The position numbers and the translations under genes are program-made. A stretch of 35,001 nucleotides of DNA from Streptomyces hilarionis (lineage in GTDB: Bacteria; Actinomycetota; Actinomycetes; Streptomycetales; Streptomycetaceae): assembly GCF_024539675.1 (NCBI RefSeq), contig NZ_JAHHIT010000058.1, positions 1-35,001 of the forward strand, given 5' to 3'. Positions 12,659-23,242 of this stretch are shown here, piece by piece. Each line of letters starts with the position of its first letter. Position 1 is the first letter of the stretch. The notes under the pieces were generated by a model, which did not search any database, was not told where the DNA came from, and saw only the letters and a program-made list of their open reading frames with translations.

Positions 12659-12726
12659 GGGTGGGGTCCCCCCTCGTCCGATCGCCGGACGGCCAGGGGC
12701 GGCGCCGTGTCCGGATGATCATGACG

Positions 12727-12754
12727 TTTGGTCATAAGAGTGCGGTCATAAGAT
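12727..12754 (+). promoter_or_regulatory. Candidate promoter with 10-bp direct repeat, divergent intergenic region
   Basis: GGTCATAAGA occurs twice, at 12730-12739 and 12744-12753, a 14-nt period. The second copy merges into TAAGAT (12749-12754), a plausible -10 for the GT2 gene, with TTTGGT (12727-12732) as a weak -35 at 16-nt spacing. The repeat may be an operator controlling one or both divergent genes. This is the most AT-rich part of the interval 12659-12798. Confidence 0.4.
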
Positions 12755-12798
12755 CGCAACAGAGTCGCACATGTGCGCCACAGGTGGGGGGAGGACGG

Positions 12799-13890
12799 GT
12801 GTCCGAAGCGCCGACGACCACGGCTGCGGCGACCGTCTTGTCGGTCGTCATACCCATGTACAACGAGGAAGAGGTCCTTCCCGCGCTGGTCAGCAGGTTG
12901 CGCCCGGTCCTCGACGGTCTGGGCGTCCCCTACGAGGTCGTCGCCGTGGACGACGGCGGCACGGACCGCACGGCCGTGCTCCTGGAAGCCTTCCGGCTCG
13001 GCTGGCCGCAACTGCGCGTGATCGGCCTGCGCCGCAACTCCGGTCACCAGGCCGCCCTCACCGCGGGCCTCGACCGGGCCGTGGGCGCCTACGTGGTCAG
13101 CATCGACGCGGACCTCCAGGACCCGCCCGAGAAGATCCCCGAGATGCTGGCGCTGGCCCGTGCCGAGGACCTCGACATCGTGTACGGCATCCGGGCCGAC
13201 CGGGCCAGCGACACCGGGTTCAAGCGGTGGACGGCGGGCCTGTACTACCGCCTGGTGCGCCGGCTGGCGGGCCCGTCCGTGCCGGCCCAGGCCGGTGACT
13301 TCCGGCTGCTCAGCAGGGCCGCGGTGGACGCCCTGAAGGCGCTGCCGGACCAGCAGCGCGTCTACCGTCTCCTCGTGCCCTGGCTGGGCTTTCCCAGCGG
13401 CGAGGTCACCTACGAGCGCGCCCCGCGCCCGGCGGGACAGAGCAAGTACCCCCTGGGCCGGATGATCCGGCTGGCCGTGGACAGCGTCACCGGGTTCTCG
13501 GCCGCGCCCCTGCGGATCGCCACCTGGCTGGGCGGCTTCGCGTTCCTGGTCTGCCTCGGGCTGATGGTCTACACGCTGAGCGCGCACGCCTTCCAGCACA
13601 CCGTGCCCGGCTGGACGTCCCTGTTCATCGGCGTGCTCTTCATCGGCGCGGTCCAGCTGGTCTGCGTGGGCCTGCTCGGCGAGTACGTCGGCCGCATCTA
13701 CACGGCCGTGCAGAACCGGCCGACGTATTTCGTCGGGCGGGACACGGCGGTGCGGGAGCACCCCGCGACGGCGGTCACGACGCTCCCGGCGGCCCCGGCG
13801 GACCAGGGCGGGCCCGCTCCGGCGGCGGCCCCGGCGGGCGGCGCGGAGGCCTCGGCTCCGCCCGCGCAGCGGCTGGGGCAGCGTTCCTGA
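12799..13890 (+). CDS. GT2 family glycosyltransferase, GtrB/DPM1-like polyprenyl-phosphate sugar synthase
   Basis: A 363-residue protein. I start it at GTG 12799 after GGGGGAGGA (12787-12795); GTG 12784 is also in frame, and a longer open frame reaching back to 12538 lacks a credible site. The catalytic GT2 domain opens with [13 protein letters not shown], followed by DDGGTDRT and the nucleotide/metal motif [13 protein letters not shown]. Near the C-terminus are two transmembrane segments (about residues 232-255 and 270-295) and then an Ala/Pro-rich tail. This layout is that of enzymes that move a hexose from a nucleotide sugar to polyprenyl phosphate on the inner face. Its divergent neighbour is a GT-C enzyme that uses such donors, so the two may act in sequence. 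Sugar identity cannot be read. Confidence 0.85.
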   Translation: MSEAPTTTAAATVLSVVIPMYNEEEVLPALVSRLRPVLDGLGVPYEVVAVDDGGTDRTAVLLEAFRLGWPQLRVIGLRRNSGHQAALTAGLDRAVGAYVVSIDADLQDPPEKIPEMLALARAEDLDIVYGIRADRASDTGFKRWTAGLYYRLVRRLAGPSVPAQAGDFRLLSRAAVDALKALPDQQRVYRLLVPWLGFPSGEVTYERAPRPAGQSKYPLGRMIRLAVDSVTGFSAAPLRIATWLGGFAFLVCLGLMVYTLSAHAFQHTVPGWTSLFIGVLFIGAVQLVCVGLLGEYVGRIYTAVQNRPTYFVGRDTAVREHPATAVTTLPAAPADQGGPAPAAAPAGGAEASAPPAQRLGQRS

Positions 13891-13892
13891 AC

Positions 13893-13925
13893 CCCCGGCG
13901 TGTCGACGGCGGGGCTTTCTGTTTT
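13893..13925 (+). terminator. Possible terminator after the GT2 gene
   Basis: CCCCG (13893-13897) pairs with CGGGG (13910-13914), followed by the T-rich CTTTCTGTTTT (13915-13925), one of very few such tails in the window. The stem is short. It abuts the rpsL promoter -35. Confidence 0.45.
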
Positions 13926-13952
13926 GACCGAAGTCAGTGCGCTAGGTACGCT
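13924..13952 (+). promoter_or_regulatory. str operon (rpsL) promoter
   Basis: TTGACC (13924-13929), a 17-nt spacer and TACGCT (13947-13952) form a strong sigma-HrdB-type promoter. The start point would be near 13959, giving a leader of about 190 nt before rpsL. Confidence 0.75.
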
Positions 13953-14072
13953 CAGACCTTGTGCCTGGGGTGTGCCCTGGCCCTCGTGCGTGTCTTCAGC
14001 CGCACGCGGGTCTCAAGCAGTGGCCACCGCGATCCGCGCCTCCCTCTGCCTAGCGGCGGAAGTCCGCGGGTC

Positions 14073-14097
14073 CGACACACCCGACCGCGTGGGTCGG
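14073..14097 (+). promoter_or_regulatory. 25-nt leader element shared with the S10 operon (rpsL copy)
   Basis: This segment is identical base for base to 21516-21540 in the rpsJ leader. It ends in a hairpin CCGACC-GCGTG-GGTCGG. In both leaders GGCGAAG or CGAAG and then GTTCCAG...TTAG follow within about 45 bases. It is probably a regulatory RNA element common to the two ribosomal operons; the binding partner is unknown. Confidence 0.6.
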
Positions 14098-14147
14098 CGA
14101 AGTTCCAGGTTAGCTTCACCATTCGGCACACAGAAACCGGAGAAGTA

Positions 14148-14519
14148 GTGCCTACGATCCAGCAGCTGGTCCGTAAGGGCCGGCAGGACAAGGTCGAGAA
14201 GAACAAGACGCCCGCACTCGAGGGTTCGCCCCAGCGTCGCGGCGTCTGCACGCGTGTGTTCACGACCACCCCGAAGAAGCCGAACTCGGCCCTGCGTAAG
14301 GTCGCGCGTGTGCGTCTGACCAGCGGGATCGAGGTCACCGCTTACATTCCGGGTGAGGGACACAACCTGCAGGAGCACTCCATCGTGCTCGTGCGTGGTG
14401 GCCGTGTGAAGGACCTGCCCGGTGTTCGCTACAAGATCATCCGTGGTTCGCTCGACACCCAGGGTGTCAAGAACCGCAAGCAGGCCCGCAGCCGCTACGG
14501 CGCCAAGAAGGAGAAGTAA
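14148..14519 (+). CDS. rpsL: 30S ribosomal protein S12
   Basis: A 123-residue S12, part of the decoding centre. It starts at GTG 14148 after GGAGAAG (14139-14145), giving [13 protein letters not shown]; the frame is open upstream but only as leader. The conserved [11 protein letters not shown] loop contains K43, and [10 protein letters not shown] contains K88. Both are the wild-type residues whose change gives streptomycin resistance or altered antibiotic production in Streptomyces. First gene of the str operon; rpsG begins three bases after its stop, with its ribosome site inside the rpsL end. Confidence 0.98.
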   Translation: MPTIQQLVRKGRQDKVEKNKTPALEGSPQRRGVCTRVFTTTPKKPNSALRKVARVRLTSGIEVTAYIPGEGHNLQEHSIVLVRGGRVKDLPGVRYKIIRGSLDTQGVKNRKQARSRYGAKKEK

Positions 14520-14522
14520 ACA

Positions 14523-14993
14523 ATGCCTCGTAAGGGCCCTGCCCCGAAGCGCCCGGTCATCATCGACCCGGTCTACGGTTCTCCTCTTGTCACGTCGCTC
14601 ATCAACAAGGTGCTGCTGAACGGCAAGCGCTCCACCGCCGAGCGCATCGTCTACGGCGCCATGGAGGGCCTGCGCGAGAAGACCGGCAACGACCCGGTCA
14701 TCACGCTGAAGCGCGCTCTCGAGAACATCAAGCCGACCATCGAGGTCAAGTCCCGCCGTGTCGGTGGCGCGACCTACCAGGTCCCGATCGAGGTCAAGCC
14801 GGGTCGCGCGAGCACCCTGGCGCTGCGCTGGCTCGTCGGTTACTCCCGCGCCCGTCGCGAGAAGACCATGACCGAGCGCCTCCTCAACGAGCTTCTCGAC
14901 GCGTCCAACGGCCTCGGCGCCGCTGTGAAGAAGCGCGAGGACACCCACAAGATGGCCGAGTCCAACAAGGCCTTCGCGCACTACCGCTGGTAG
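14523..14993 (+). CDS. rpsG: 30S ribosomal protein S7
   Basis: The 156-residue S7, which nucleates assembly of the 30S head and contacts the E-site tRNA. The N-terminus [20 protein letters not shown] and the block [15 protein letters not shown] are typical, and the length is that of the family. The ribosome site GGAGAAG lies in the last codons of rpsL, so translation is probably coupled. In E. coli S7 is the repressor of this operon; whether that holds here cannot be read from the sequence. Confidence 0.98.
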   Translation: MPRKGPAPKRPVIIDPVYGSPLVTSLINKVLLNGKRSTAERIVYGAMEGLREKTGNDPVITLKRALENIKPTIEVKSRRVGGATYQVPIEVKPGRASTLALRWLVGYSRARREKTMTERLLNELLDASNGLGAAVKKREDTHKMAESNKAFAHYRW

Positions 14994-15032
14994 TCGCTAC
15001 CCACATCGAGACCGAGAGAAGACGAAAGCCTT

Positions 15033-17159
<2,127 letters not shown>

Positions 17160-17201
17160 CGCACCGCGTTCACACGCTTTAGGCTTGACTCCGGAGCCTC
17201 T

Positions 17202-17245
17202 GGGGCAACCACCCGCATTCGTCAAGGATCGTGGGTGTTTGCCCC
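17202..17245 (+). terminator. fusA-tuf intergenic hairpin
   Basis: GGGGCAACCACCC (17202-17214) pairs with GGGTGTTTGCCCC (17233-17245) over 13 positions with one mismatch and an 18-nt loop. It lies between fusA and tuf and could partly end str transcripts, leaving tuf to its own promoter. Confidence 0.55.
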
Positions 17246-17256
17246 GGGCCCGGGAT

Positions 17257-17285
17257 TTGACAGCAAAGATCACCTGGCGCCGATG
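17257..17285 (+). promoter_or_regulatory. Candidate tuf promoter
   Basis: TTGACA (17257-17262) is a perfect -35. The -10 at 17-19 nt spacing is poor (CCGATG/CGATGA). A separate tuf promoter would fit the need for much more EF-Tu than EF-G. Confidence 0.35.
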
Positions 17286-17323
17286 AAGCAAGGCGTTCCA
17301 GAACCACTCCCAGGAGGACCCCC

Positions 17324-18517
<1,194 letters not shown>

Positions 18518-18563
18518 GTCTTGTTGTTCGACCTGGTAGCTCCAGCCTGAGCTGAGCACCTGA

Positions 18564-18597
18564 GAGGGCCCGTACGACTCCGGTCGTACGGGCCCTC
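18564..18597 (+). terminator. str operon terminator after tuf
   Basis: GAGGGCCCGTACGAC (18564-18578) pairs perfectly with GTCGTACGGGCCCTC (18583-18597) over 15 bp with a TCCG tetraloop, followed by TTGTCGT. The symmetric stem can also serve the minus-strand gene that ends at 18668. Confidence 0.9.
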
Positions 18598-18667
18598 TTG
18601 TCGTGTCCGGACTGCCTCGTCCGGACCGCCGTGTCCGGGCCGTGGCGGCCGGCCGGGTCCGGCGGGG

Positions 18668-19135
18668 TCAGATGCGCGCGAGGATCTGCCGCACGGGGTG
18701 CCCGAGCGCCTTGCCGAGGTCGTCCAGCTCACCGTCGTCGAGCGCCTCGCGGTCCGGATTCCACAGGGCGATCTCGAAGCTCGCGAAGCCGCAGGGCCGG
18801 GCGTACTCCAGAGCGTCCAGCGAGGTGGCCGCCCCGCAGCAGGGGACCTCCACGTCGAGGGAGACGAACCCGTCGTCGCCGTGCGCCTCCAGGAGGTCGC
18901 CGTACCAGACGGAGGAGACGGCCGCCCCGCACCGCGGGCAGCCGATCCGCTCCAGGTACTCGCCGCAGTCGACGGGCATGACGGCGTCGTACCACTCGAC
19001 GTCGATCTCCGTGTCCAGGCCGGCGTCGTCCTCGGGAGCGAGACGGGTCAGCAGCGTGGCCGCGCGGTCGGCCGCGGCCTCGTCCGGCTGCCAGCGCGGG
19101 TCGGTCGGAATCACCGAGAGGACGTTGTCGCTCAT
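18668..19135 (-). CDS. Conserved hypothetical protein with CPRC and CC motifs
   Basis: A 155-residue soluble, acidic protein with no function I recognise. Six cysteines occur at 57, 66, 69, 99, 100 and 115. C66-P-R-C69 and C99-C100 lie on either side of a predicted beta-rich segment, which suggests a bound zinc or another structural metal. The N-terminal 35 residues carry a short helix. I start it at ATG 19135; a GTG two codons earlier is also possible, since the ribosome site is weak. The frame continues upstream across the gap towards the next gene but with unrelated low-complexity sequence, so it is not a fusion. It is transcribed against tuf and ends 70 bases from the tuf terminator. Confidence 0.75.
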   Translation of the reverse strand: MSDNVLSVIPTDPRWQPDEAAADRAATLLTRLAPEDDAGLDTEIDVEWYDAVMPVDCGEYLERIGCPRCGAAVSSVWYGDLLEAHGDDGFVSLDVEVPCCGAATSLDALEYARPCGFASFEIALWNPDREALDDGELDDLGKALGHPVRQILARI

Positions 19136-19164
19136 GAGCACACTCGCATCGTCGAAGTTCTCTG

Positions 19165-19180
19165 CTGACGTGGTCGTCAG
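19165..19180. repeat. Inverted repeat upstream of the 155-residue hypothetical gene
   Basis: CTGACG (19165-19170) and CGTCAG (19175-19180) with a TGGT spacer lie 30 bases ahead of the minus-strand start at 19135. It is an operator-like or hairpin element in the 161-base gap; no clear promoter is seen. Confidence 0.3.
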
Positions 19181-19296
19181 GTGAAGTGTGGTGGAACACC
19201 GCCGGGGGCCGGCGAGGGGGGGTGACCCCCGTGGGCCGGGCGGGAAGGCACTCCGCCCGCGGGACGTACCGCCCGACGTGAGGGCGCCCCCGCCGC

Positions 19297-20223
19297 TCAC
19301 GCGTCGTGGCGGGGGAGATCCTCGGTGGAGACCGACCGGCCGGCGAGGGTGACGTCCTCGCCGTGGACGGCTCTCGCTGGGCGGCTCGTCGCTTCGTCGC
19401 TTCGGCAGTCGCGGCAGAGCCCTCGGGTCGGTGAGCGGAAGGGGCGGTCGCAGCCGGCGCAGGCGGGGAGCGGGCCCCGTACGGGCGGTGGAGCCTCCGG
19501 GGGCTTGCGGAAGGGCGGCGGGGGCGGCAGCTGGTCGGTGAGGCGGTGGGCGAGTAGGGCGGCCGGTCTGCGCAGCGGGTCCGCCGGCAGGTCCGCGGTG
19601 AGGGCCCGCACCACGGCCGCGGGTCCGACGTCCCGCTCCAGCCAGGCGGCGACCGCGGGCGCGAGGTGTTCCACGTCCTTGGCGGACAGCAGCAGGCGGG
19701 GGTCGTGACGGCGCAGGCGGGCGAGGAGGTCCGTCGCGGCCTGGAGGAGGACGGGAGCCGGGTAGGCGGGGCGGGGTACGGCGGGGAGCGCCTTGCGGGG
19801 GACCGCCGCACGCCTGGCGGGGACGTGGGCCGCTGCCGGACGGCGTTCGCGGTGGCCGGGCTGGTTGCAGGAGACCGTGCGGGTGACGATCCGGCCGTCG
19901 GGGCCGCGCTCGCGGGTGCGGCGCAGGTACCCGTGGGACTCCAGCTCGCGCAGGGCGGCCGCGATCCGGGTGGCGCCCTCGGGGAACCGCGCGGTGAGGG
20001 ACTTGATGTCGACGCGGACGCCCTGGGGCAGCGACTGCAGGTGCACGGCCAGGCCGATCGCCAGGAGCGACAGCTCCCGATGCTGGGCGAGGTGGTTGCC
20101 GATCACCGTGAAGCGCTCGGAGTGGCGGGCGTTGTCGTGGGTGAGACCACCCGCGTGAGGGTGGTTTCTGCCCGGGATGCGGGACTCGGGGCACTCGGGC
20201 GCGCTAGGGTTTTCCGTGTCCAT
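19297..20223 (-). CDS. Winged-helix DNA-binding protein with C-terminal zinc ribbon
   Basis: A 308-residue protein. Residues about 37-118 form a winged helix-turn-helix: FTVIGNHLAQH, then helices around LSLLAIGLAVHLQSLP and SLTARFPEGATRIAAALREL, then a wing ending in VTRTVSCNQPG. A long Arg/Pro/Ala-rich middle region includes a second helical domain (about 155-230). A short C-terminal zinc ribbon has C255, C258, C270 and C273. Proteins of this build recur as paralogues in Streptomyces genomes, usually annotated only as helix-turn-helix proteins. The start ATG 20223 is preceded on its strand by AAGG at usual distance. Role in transcription control is inferred; its target is unknown. Confidence 0.8.
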   Translation of the reverse strand: MDTENPSAPECPESRIPGRNHPHAGGLTHDNARHSERFTVIGNHLAQHRELSLLAIGLAVHLQSLPQGVRVDIKSLTARFPEGATRIAAALRELESHGYLRRTRERGPDGRIVTRTVSCNQPGHRERRPAAAHVPARRAAVPRKALPAVPRPAYPAPVLLQAATDLLARLRRHDPRLLLSAKDVEHLAPAVAAWLERDVGPAAVVRALTADLPADPLRRPAALLAHRLTDQLPPPPPFRKPPEAPPPVRGPLPACAGCDRPFRSPTRGLCRDCRSDEATSRPARAVHGEDVTLAGRSVSTEDLPRHDA

Positions 20224-20250
20224 CGGGAAGCCTTACTTCCTCGGTGGTCA

Positions 20251-20285
20251 GGCCCTCGCAAGGGATGCCAGTCCCTGCGGGGGCC
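20251..20285 (-). promoter_or_regulatory. Strong leader hairpin of the winged-helix gene
   Basis: On the plus strand GGCCCTCGCA (20251-20260) pairs with TGCGGGGGCC (20276-20285), one G-U pair, then after one bulged A, GGGA (20262-20265) pairs with TCCC (20272-20275) around a 6-nt loop. The whole lies 28 bases ahead of the start at 20223, in the 5' leader of that minus-strand gene. It may control its expression or end upstream transcription. Confidence 0.5.
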
Positions 20286-20762
20286 GTCTCATGTCTGCGG
20301 CTGGGTGGCTGTGACGCTGCGCTGAGCGTAGGGCAGACAACCCGTCCCGAATCCAGTCCAGTTGGCATATTCACTCGCGGGAGTGAGTGCCCGCCGCGGG
20401 CGGGAGGGGTGGGGCTCGGTGGGGGTTCTTTCCTCTCGGCCGTTCCTTGGAGAAGACCGCCCGCGCCACCGGAGCACGGAGACCCGGGTCCCGGTGCGGG
20501 CGCCGCGAGGACGCGTTCGGGCGGCGTTCCGGCAGGGCGCGGAGCGCTGCAACACCCGCTGCGGGAGCGGAGGTTGGCGCTGTCGGGTGCGGGTGCGGGT
20601 GCGGCGGCGGGCGTCCACCGCACGCGACGGCCGGCGCCGCCGAGGCCCCCGCCGCCTGCCGTGCCCTCTGTCTCGCCGTCCCGCCCGTCCCTAGCGGCGG
20701 GAACTCCCGTGGGGCGGCCCTGCCGGGCCCGTCGCGGGGCGGCCGGCGGGGCGACGGGCGCC
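20286..20762. other. Gene-free interval of about 480 bp
   Basis: No gene on either strand here has a credible start, codon pattern or family match. Visible structure: TGTCTGC (20292-20298) with GCAGACA (20333-20339); a short inverted repeat TCACTC-GCGG-GAGTGA near 20380 in the only AT-rich patch; and three tandem GGGTGC units (20585-20602). The AT-rich patch could hold the promoter of the winged-helix gene, but I cannot fix its hexamers. Confidence 0.5.
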
Positions 20763-21071
20763 TCAGTCGGAGAGCAGCGCGGCCAGGACCAGCAGGAGCG
20801 CCAGTGGCAGGACGGTGATCGTCAGGGCCGCCGCGGCCGCCAGGATGCGGAGCGTCCTGAACGAGCGGCGGCGGGGGAGGGCCCAGGCGACGGCGTACAG
20901 CGCCAGGGCCCAGAAGAGCGCCCCGCCGTACCGGCCCAGGCCGCCCTGCGCCCCTGTCGCGGCACACTCCAGTGCGAGGACCGGCAGGCCGAACGAGGAC
21001 GCGACCAGGGGGATCCGCCACCAGGTCGGGTGGTCGGCCCGGAGATGAGGCGCGGTGTCGTGGGTCGTCAT
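20763..21071 (-). CDS. Small integral membrane protein, hypothetical
   Basis: A 102-residue protein starting at ATG 21071 (MTTHDTAPHL), eight bases after GGTGAAG on its strand; a longer frame to 21107 lacks such a site. A polar N-terminus is followed by three hydrophobic stretches: around residues 19-34, 44-62 and 74-100. The last one is very Ala/Leu-rich and runs to the C-terminus. Arg-rich turns (LPRRRSFRTLR) separate the second and third. No family was recognised. It lies on the opposite strand to rpsJ, and its start is about 120 bases from the rpsJ promoter -35, so the two are divergent. Confidence 0.65.
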   Translation of the reverse strand: MTTHDTAPHLRADHPTWWRIPLVASSFGLPVLALECAATGAQGGLGRYGGALFWALALYAVAWALPRRRSFRTLRILAAAAALTITVLPLALLLVLAALLSD

Positions 21072-21192
21072 GTGAGGTACTTCACCAGGGCATGGCCGCA
21101 CGGGCATCGGTGTTCGTACTCAGGTACGGGCCCGTCCCGTCCGGGTGAAGTGCGCGGGTGGAGGCCCCGGCGCGGCTCGCCGGGCTCAGCGT

Positions 21193-21220
21193 TTGACCTG
21201 CGTCACGTCCGGGGTATTCT
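21193..21220 (+). promoter_or_regulatory. S10 operon (rpsJ) promoter
   Basis: TTGACC (21193-21198), a 16-nt spacer and TATTCT (21215-21220) match the sigma-HrdB consensus well. It predicts a start near 21228 and an exceptionally long leader of about 375 nt. Confidence 0.7.
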
Positions 21221-21227
21221 CTCCGGC

Positions 21228-21604
21228 TCGATTGGCCAGGCCCCCGCCCCATATGGCAAACTGTCGGAGTTGCTCGGTCGAGTGTTGATGCTGCGCGCCT
21301 CCCGCCGGGAGGACCGGAAGCGAGTCCCACAGTACTCGTCGCCCTAACTGCCTCACGGCAGCGCTGGGGCGGACGTACGGGAATCTTTCGGGAAGTGTCA
21401 GTGCGGCGCCGACCAGGCACCCGGTGGACCTTTCGTCCTCGGCTTGCGGTTCCGGAAGGGCCGTGCTTTCCCAGCAGGGATGCTCGAACAAGGGGCATCT
21501 GTGTCGGTGACAGCGCGACACACCCGACCGCGTGGGTCGGAGCGGCGAAGACAACGGACCATCTGGTTCCAGAGCGTTAGAAGAGACAGGACTACTGAGT
21601 AGCC
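21228..21604 (+). promoter_or_regulatory. Long 5' leader of the S10 operon
   Basis: No gene fits between the promoter and rpsJ. The stretch holds a GGAAGG/CTTTCC hairpin (near 21454-21471), the 25-nt element shared with the rpsL leader (21516-21540), and a weak stem GGACCA/TGGTTCC near 21556-21570. In E. coli the S10 leader is bound by L4 to stop transcription and translation; a leader of this size suggests control here too, though the structure is not the enteric one. Confidence 0.55.
21516..21540 (+). promoter_or_regulatory. 25-nt leader element shared with the str operon (rpsJ copy)
   Basis: Identical to 14073-14097. The hairpin CCGACC-GCGTG-GGTCGG ends at 21540, 64 bases before the rpsJ start. 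GGCGAAG and GTTCCAG...GTTAG follow as in the rpsL copy. Confidence 0.6.
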
Positions 21605-21913
21605 ATGGCGGGACAGAAGATCCGCATCCGGCTCAAGGCCTACGACCACGAGGTCATCGACAGCTCGGCGAAGAAGATCGTCGAGACGGTGACGCGTACT
21701 GGTGCGTCGGTCGCGGGCCCGGTGCCGCTGCCCACTGAGAAGAACGTGTACTGCGTCATCAAGTCGCCGCACAAGTACAAGGACTCGCGCGAGCACTTCG
21801 AGATGCGCACGCACAAGCGCCTGATCGACATCCTCGACCCGACCCCCAAGACCGTTGACTCTCTGATGCGACTCGACCTCCCGGCCGGTGTCGACATCGA
21901 GATCAAGCTCTGA
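21605..21913 (+). CDS. rpsJ: 30S ribosomal protein S10
   Basis: The 102-residue S10, a 30S head protein that also acts as NusE in antitermination complexes. [19 protein letters not shown] and [20 protein letters not shown] are typical. The start ATG 21605 has a poor ribosome site: the nearest AGGA is 13 bases away (21588-21591), and only GAG of GAGTAG lies closer. Leader structure may therefore matter for initiation. First gene of the S10 operon. Confidence 0.98.
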   Translation: MAGQKIRIRLKAYDHEVIDSSAKKIVETVTRTGASVAGPVPLPTEKNVYCVIKSPHKYKDSREHFEMRTHKRLIDILDPTPKTVDSLMRLDLPAGVDIEIKL

Positions 21914-21930
21914 GGGCTGGTGATCTGAGA

Positions 21931-22575
21931 ATGGCTAAGCAGATCAAGGGCATCCTGGGCGAGAAGCTCGGCATGACGCAGGTGTGGGACGAGAACAACC
22001 GCGTTGTTCCGGTCACCGTCGTCAAGGCCGGCCCCAACGTCGTGACCCAGGTCCGTACGAACGACAGTGACGGCTACGAGTCGGTCCAGATCGCCTTCGG
22101 CGAGATCGACCCGCGCAAGGTGAACAAGCCCCTCAAGGGCCACTTCGCCAAGGCCGACGTCACGCCCCGTCGCCACCTCGTCGAGATCCGGACGGCCGAT
22201 GCCGCCGAGTACACGCTCGGTCAGGAAATCACCGCCGAGGTCTTCGAGGCCGGCGTGAAGGTCGACGTGACCGGCAAGAGCAAGGGCAAGGGCTTCGCCG
22301 GTGTCATGAAGCGTCACAACTTCAAGGGCCTCGGCGCCGGTCACGGCACCCAGCGCAAGCACCGCTCGCCCGGCTCCATCGGTGGCTGCGCCACCCCGGG
22401 CCGCGTGTTCAAGGGCCTCCGCATGGCGGGTCGCATGGGCAACGAGCGTGTCACCACCCAGAACCTGACCGTCCACGCCGTTGACGCGGAGAAGGGTCTG
22501 CTGCTCATCAAGGGCGCTGTCCCCGGTCCGAACGGCGGCCTCGTCCTGGTCCGCACCGCGGCCAAGGGGGCCTGA
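21931..22575 (+). CDS. rplC: 50S ribosomal protein L3
   Basis: The 214-residue L3, one of the first proteins to bind 23S rRNA; its long loop reaches the peptidyl-transferase centre. [19 protein letters not shown] and the loop [18 protein letters not shown] are the family signatures. It follows rpsJ by 17 bases, with the GATCTGAGA stretch as a weak ribosome site. Confidence 0.98.
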   Translation: MAKQIKGILGEKLGMTQVWDENNRVVPVTVVKAGPNVVTQVRTNDSDGYESVQIAFGEIDPRKVNKPLKGHFAKADVTPRRHLVEIRTADAAEYTLGQEITAEVFEAGVKVDVTGKSKGKGFAGVMKRHNFKGLGAGHGTQRKHRSPGSIGGCATPGRVFKGLRMAGRMGNERVTTQNLTVHAVDAEKGLLLIKGAVPGPNGGLVLVRTAAKGA

Positions 22576-22582
22576 GGTACCG

Positions 22583-23242
22583 ATGAGCACTGTTGACATC
22601 CTTTCGCCTGCAGGCGAGAAGACCGGAAGCGTCGAGCTCCCCGCGGAGATCTTCGGCGTGGAGAAGATCAGCATCCCGCTGATCCACCAGGTCGTCGTCG
22701 CGCAGAACGCGGCTGCCCGTCAGGGCACGCACAAGACCAAGACCCGCGGCGAGGTTCGCGGTGGCGGTAAGAAGCCTTACCGCCAGAAGGGCACCGGCCG
22801 CGCCCGTCAGGGCTCGACCCGCGCCCCGCAGTTCGCCGGTGGTGGCGTCGTGCACGGTCCCGTGCCGCGCGACTACTCGCAGCGGACCCCGAAGAAGATG
22901 AAGGCTGCCGCCCTGCGTCACGCCCTCACCGACCGGGCCCGCCACAACCGCATTCACGTCGTCTCCGGCGTGATCGAGGGCGAGACCCCCTCCACCAAGG
23001 CCGCTCGCACGCTGTTCGGCAAGATCTCGGAGCGCAAGAACCTGCTCCTGGTCGTCGACCGCGCCGACGAGGCCGCGTGGCTGTCCGCCCGCAACCTGCC
23101 CCAGGTGCACATCCTGGAGCCGGGCCAGCTGAACACGTACGACGTGATCGTCTCGGACGACGTGGTCTTCACCCAGGCCGCTCTTGAGTCCTTCGTGTCC
23201 GGCCCGAACAAGGCCAACGACACCGAAGGGAGTGACGCCTGA
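22583..23242 (+). CDS. rplD: 50S ribosomal protein L4
   Basis: A 219-residue L4, which lines the exit tunnel. The start ATG 22583 lies seven bases after rplC; the CTGAGGT stretch spanning the rplC stop gives the ribosome site. A longer frame inside rplC is not the gene. The tunnel loop [19 protein letters not shown] is intact, so no macrolide-type change is evident. In E. coli L4 is the repressor of the S10 operon. Its stop overlaps the rplW start (TGATG), so the two are translationally coupled. Confidence 0.98.
   Translation: MSTVDILSPAGEKTGSVELPAEIFGVEKISIPLIHQVVVAQNAAARQGTHKTKTRGEVRGGGKKPYRQKGTGRARQGSTRAPQFAGGGVVHGPVPRDYSQRTPKKMKAAALRHALTDRARHNRIHVVSGVIEGETPSTKAARTLFGKISERKNLLLVVDRADEAAWLSARNLPQVHILEPGQLNTYDVIVSDDVVFTQAALESFVSGPNKANDTEGSDA

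Noticed and set aside
12538..12798. N-terminal extension of the GT2 gene to 12538
   Set aside because: It runs through the divergent gene's start and the promoter interval. GTG 12799 has a ribosome site and gives a normal GT2 start.
18668..20194. A single 508-codon minus-strand frame joining the Cys-rich hypothetical to sequence within the winged-helix gene
   Set aside because: The upstream part is a Pro/Arg-rich shadow of the winged-helix gene in another frame. The real hypothetical protein starts at 19135.
20244..21347. A 367-codon plus-strand frame across 20244-21347
   Set aside because: Composition is Gly/Arg/Pro/Ala monotone, it crosses the small membrane-protein gene and the S10 promoter, and there is no ribosome site.
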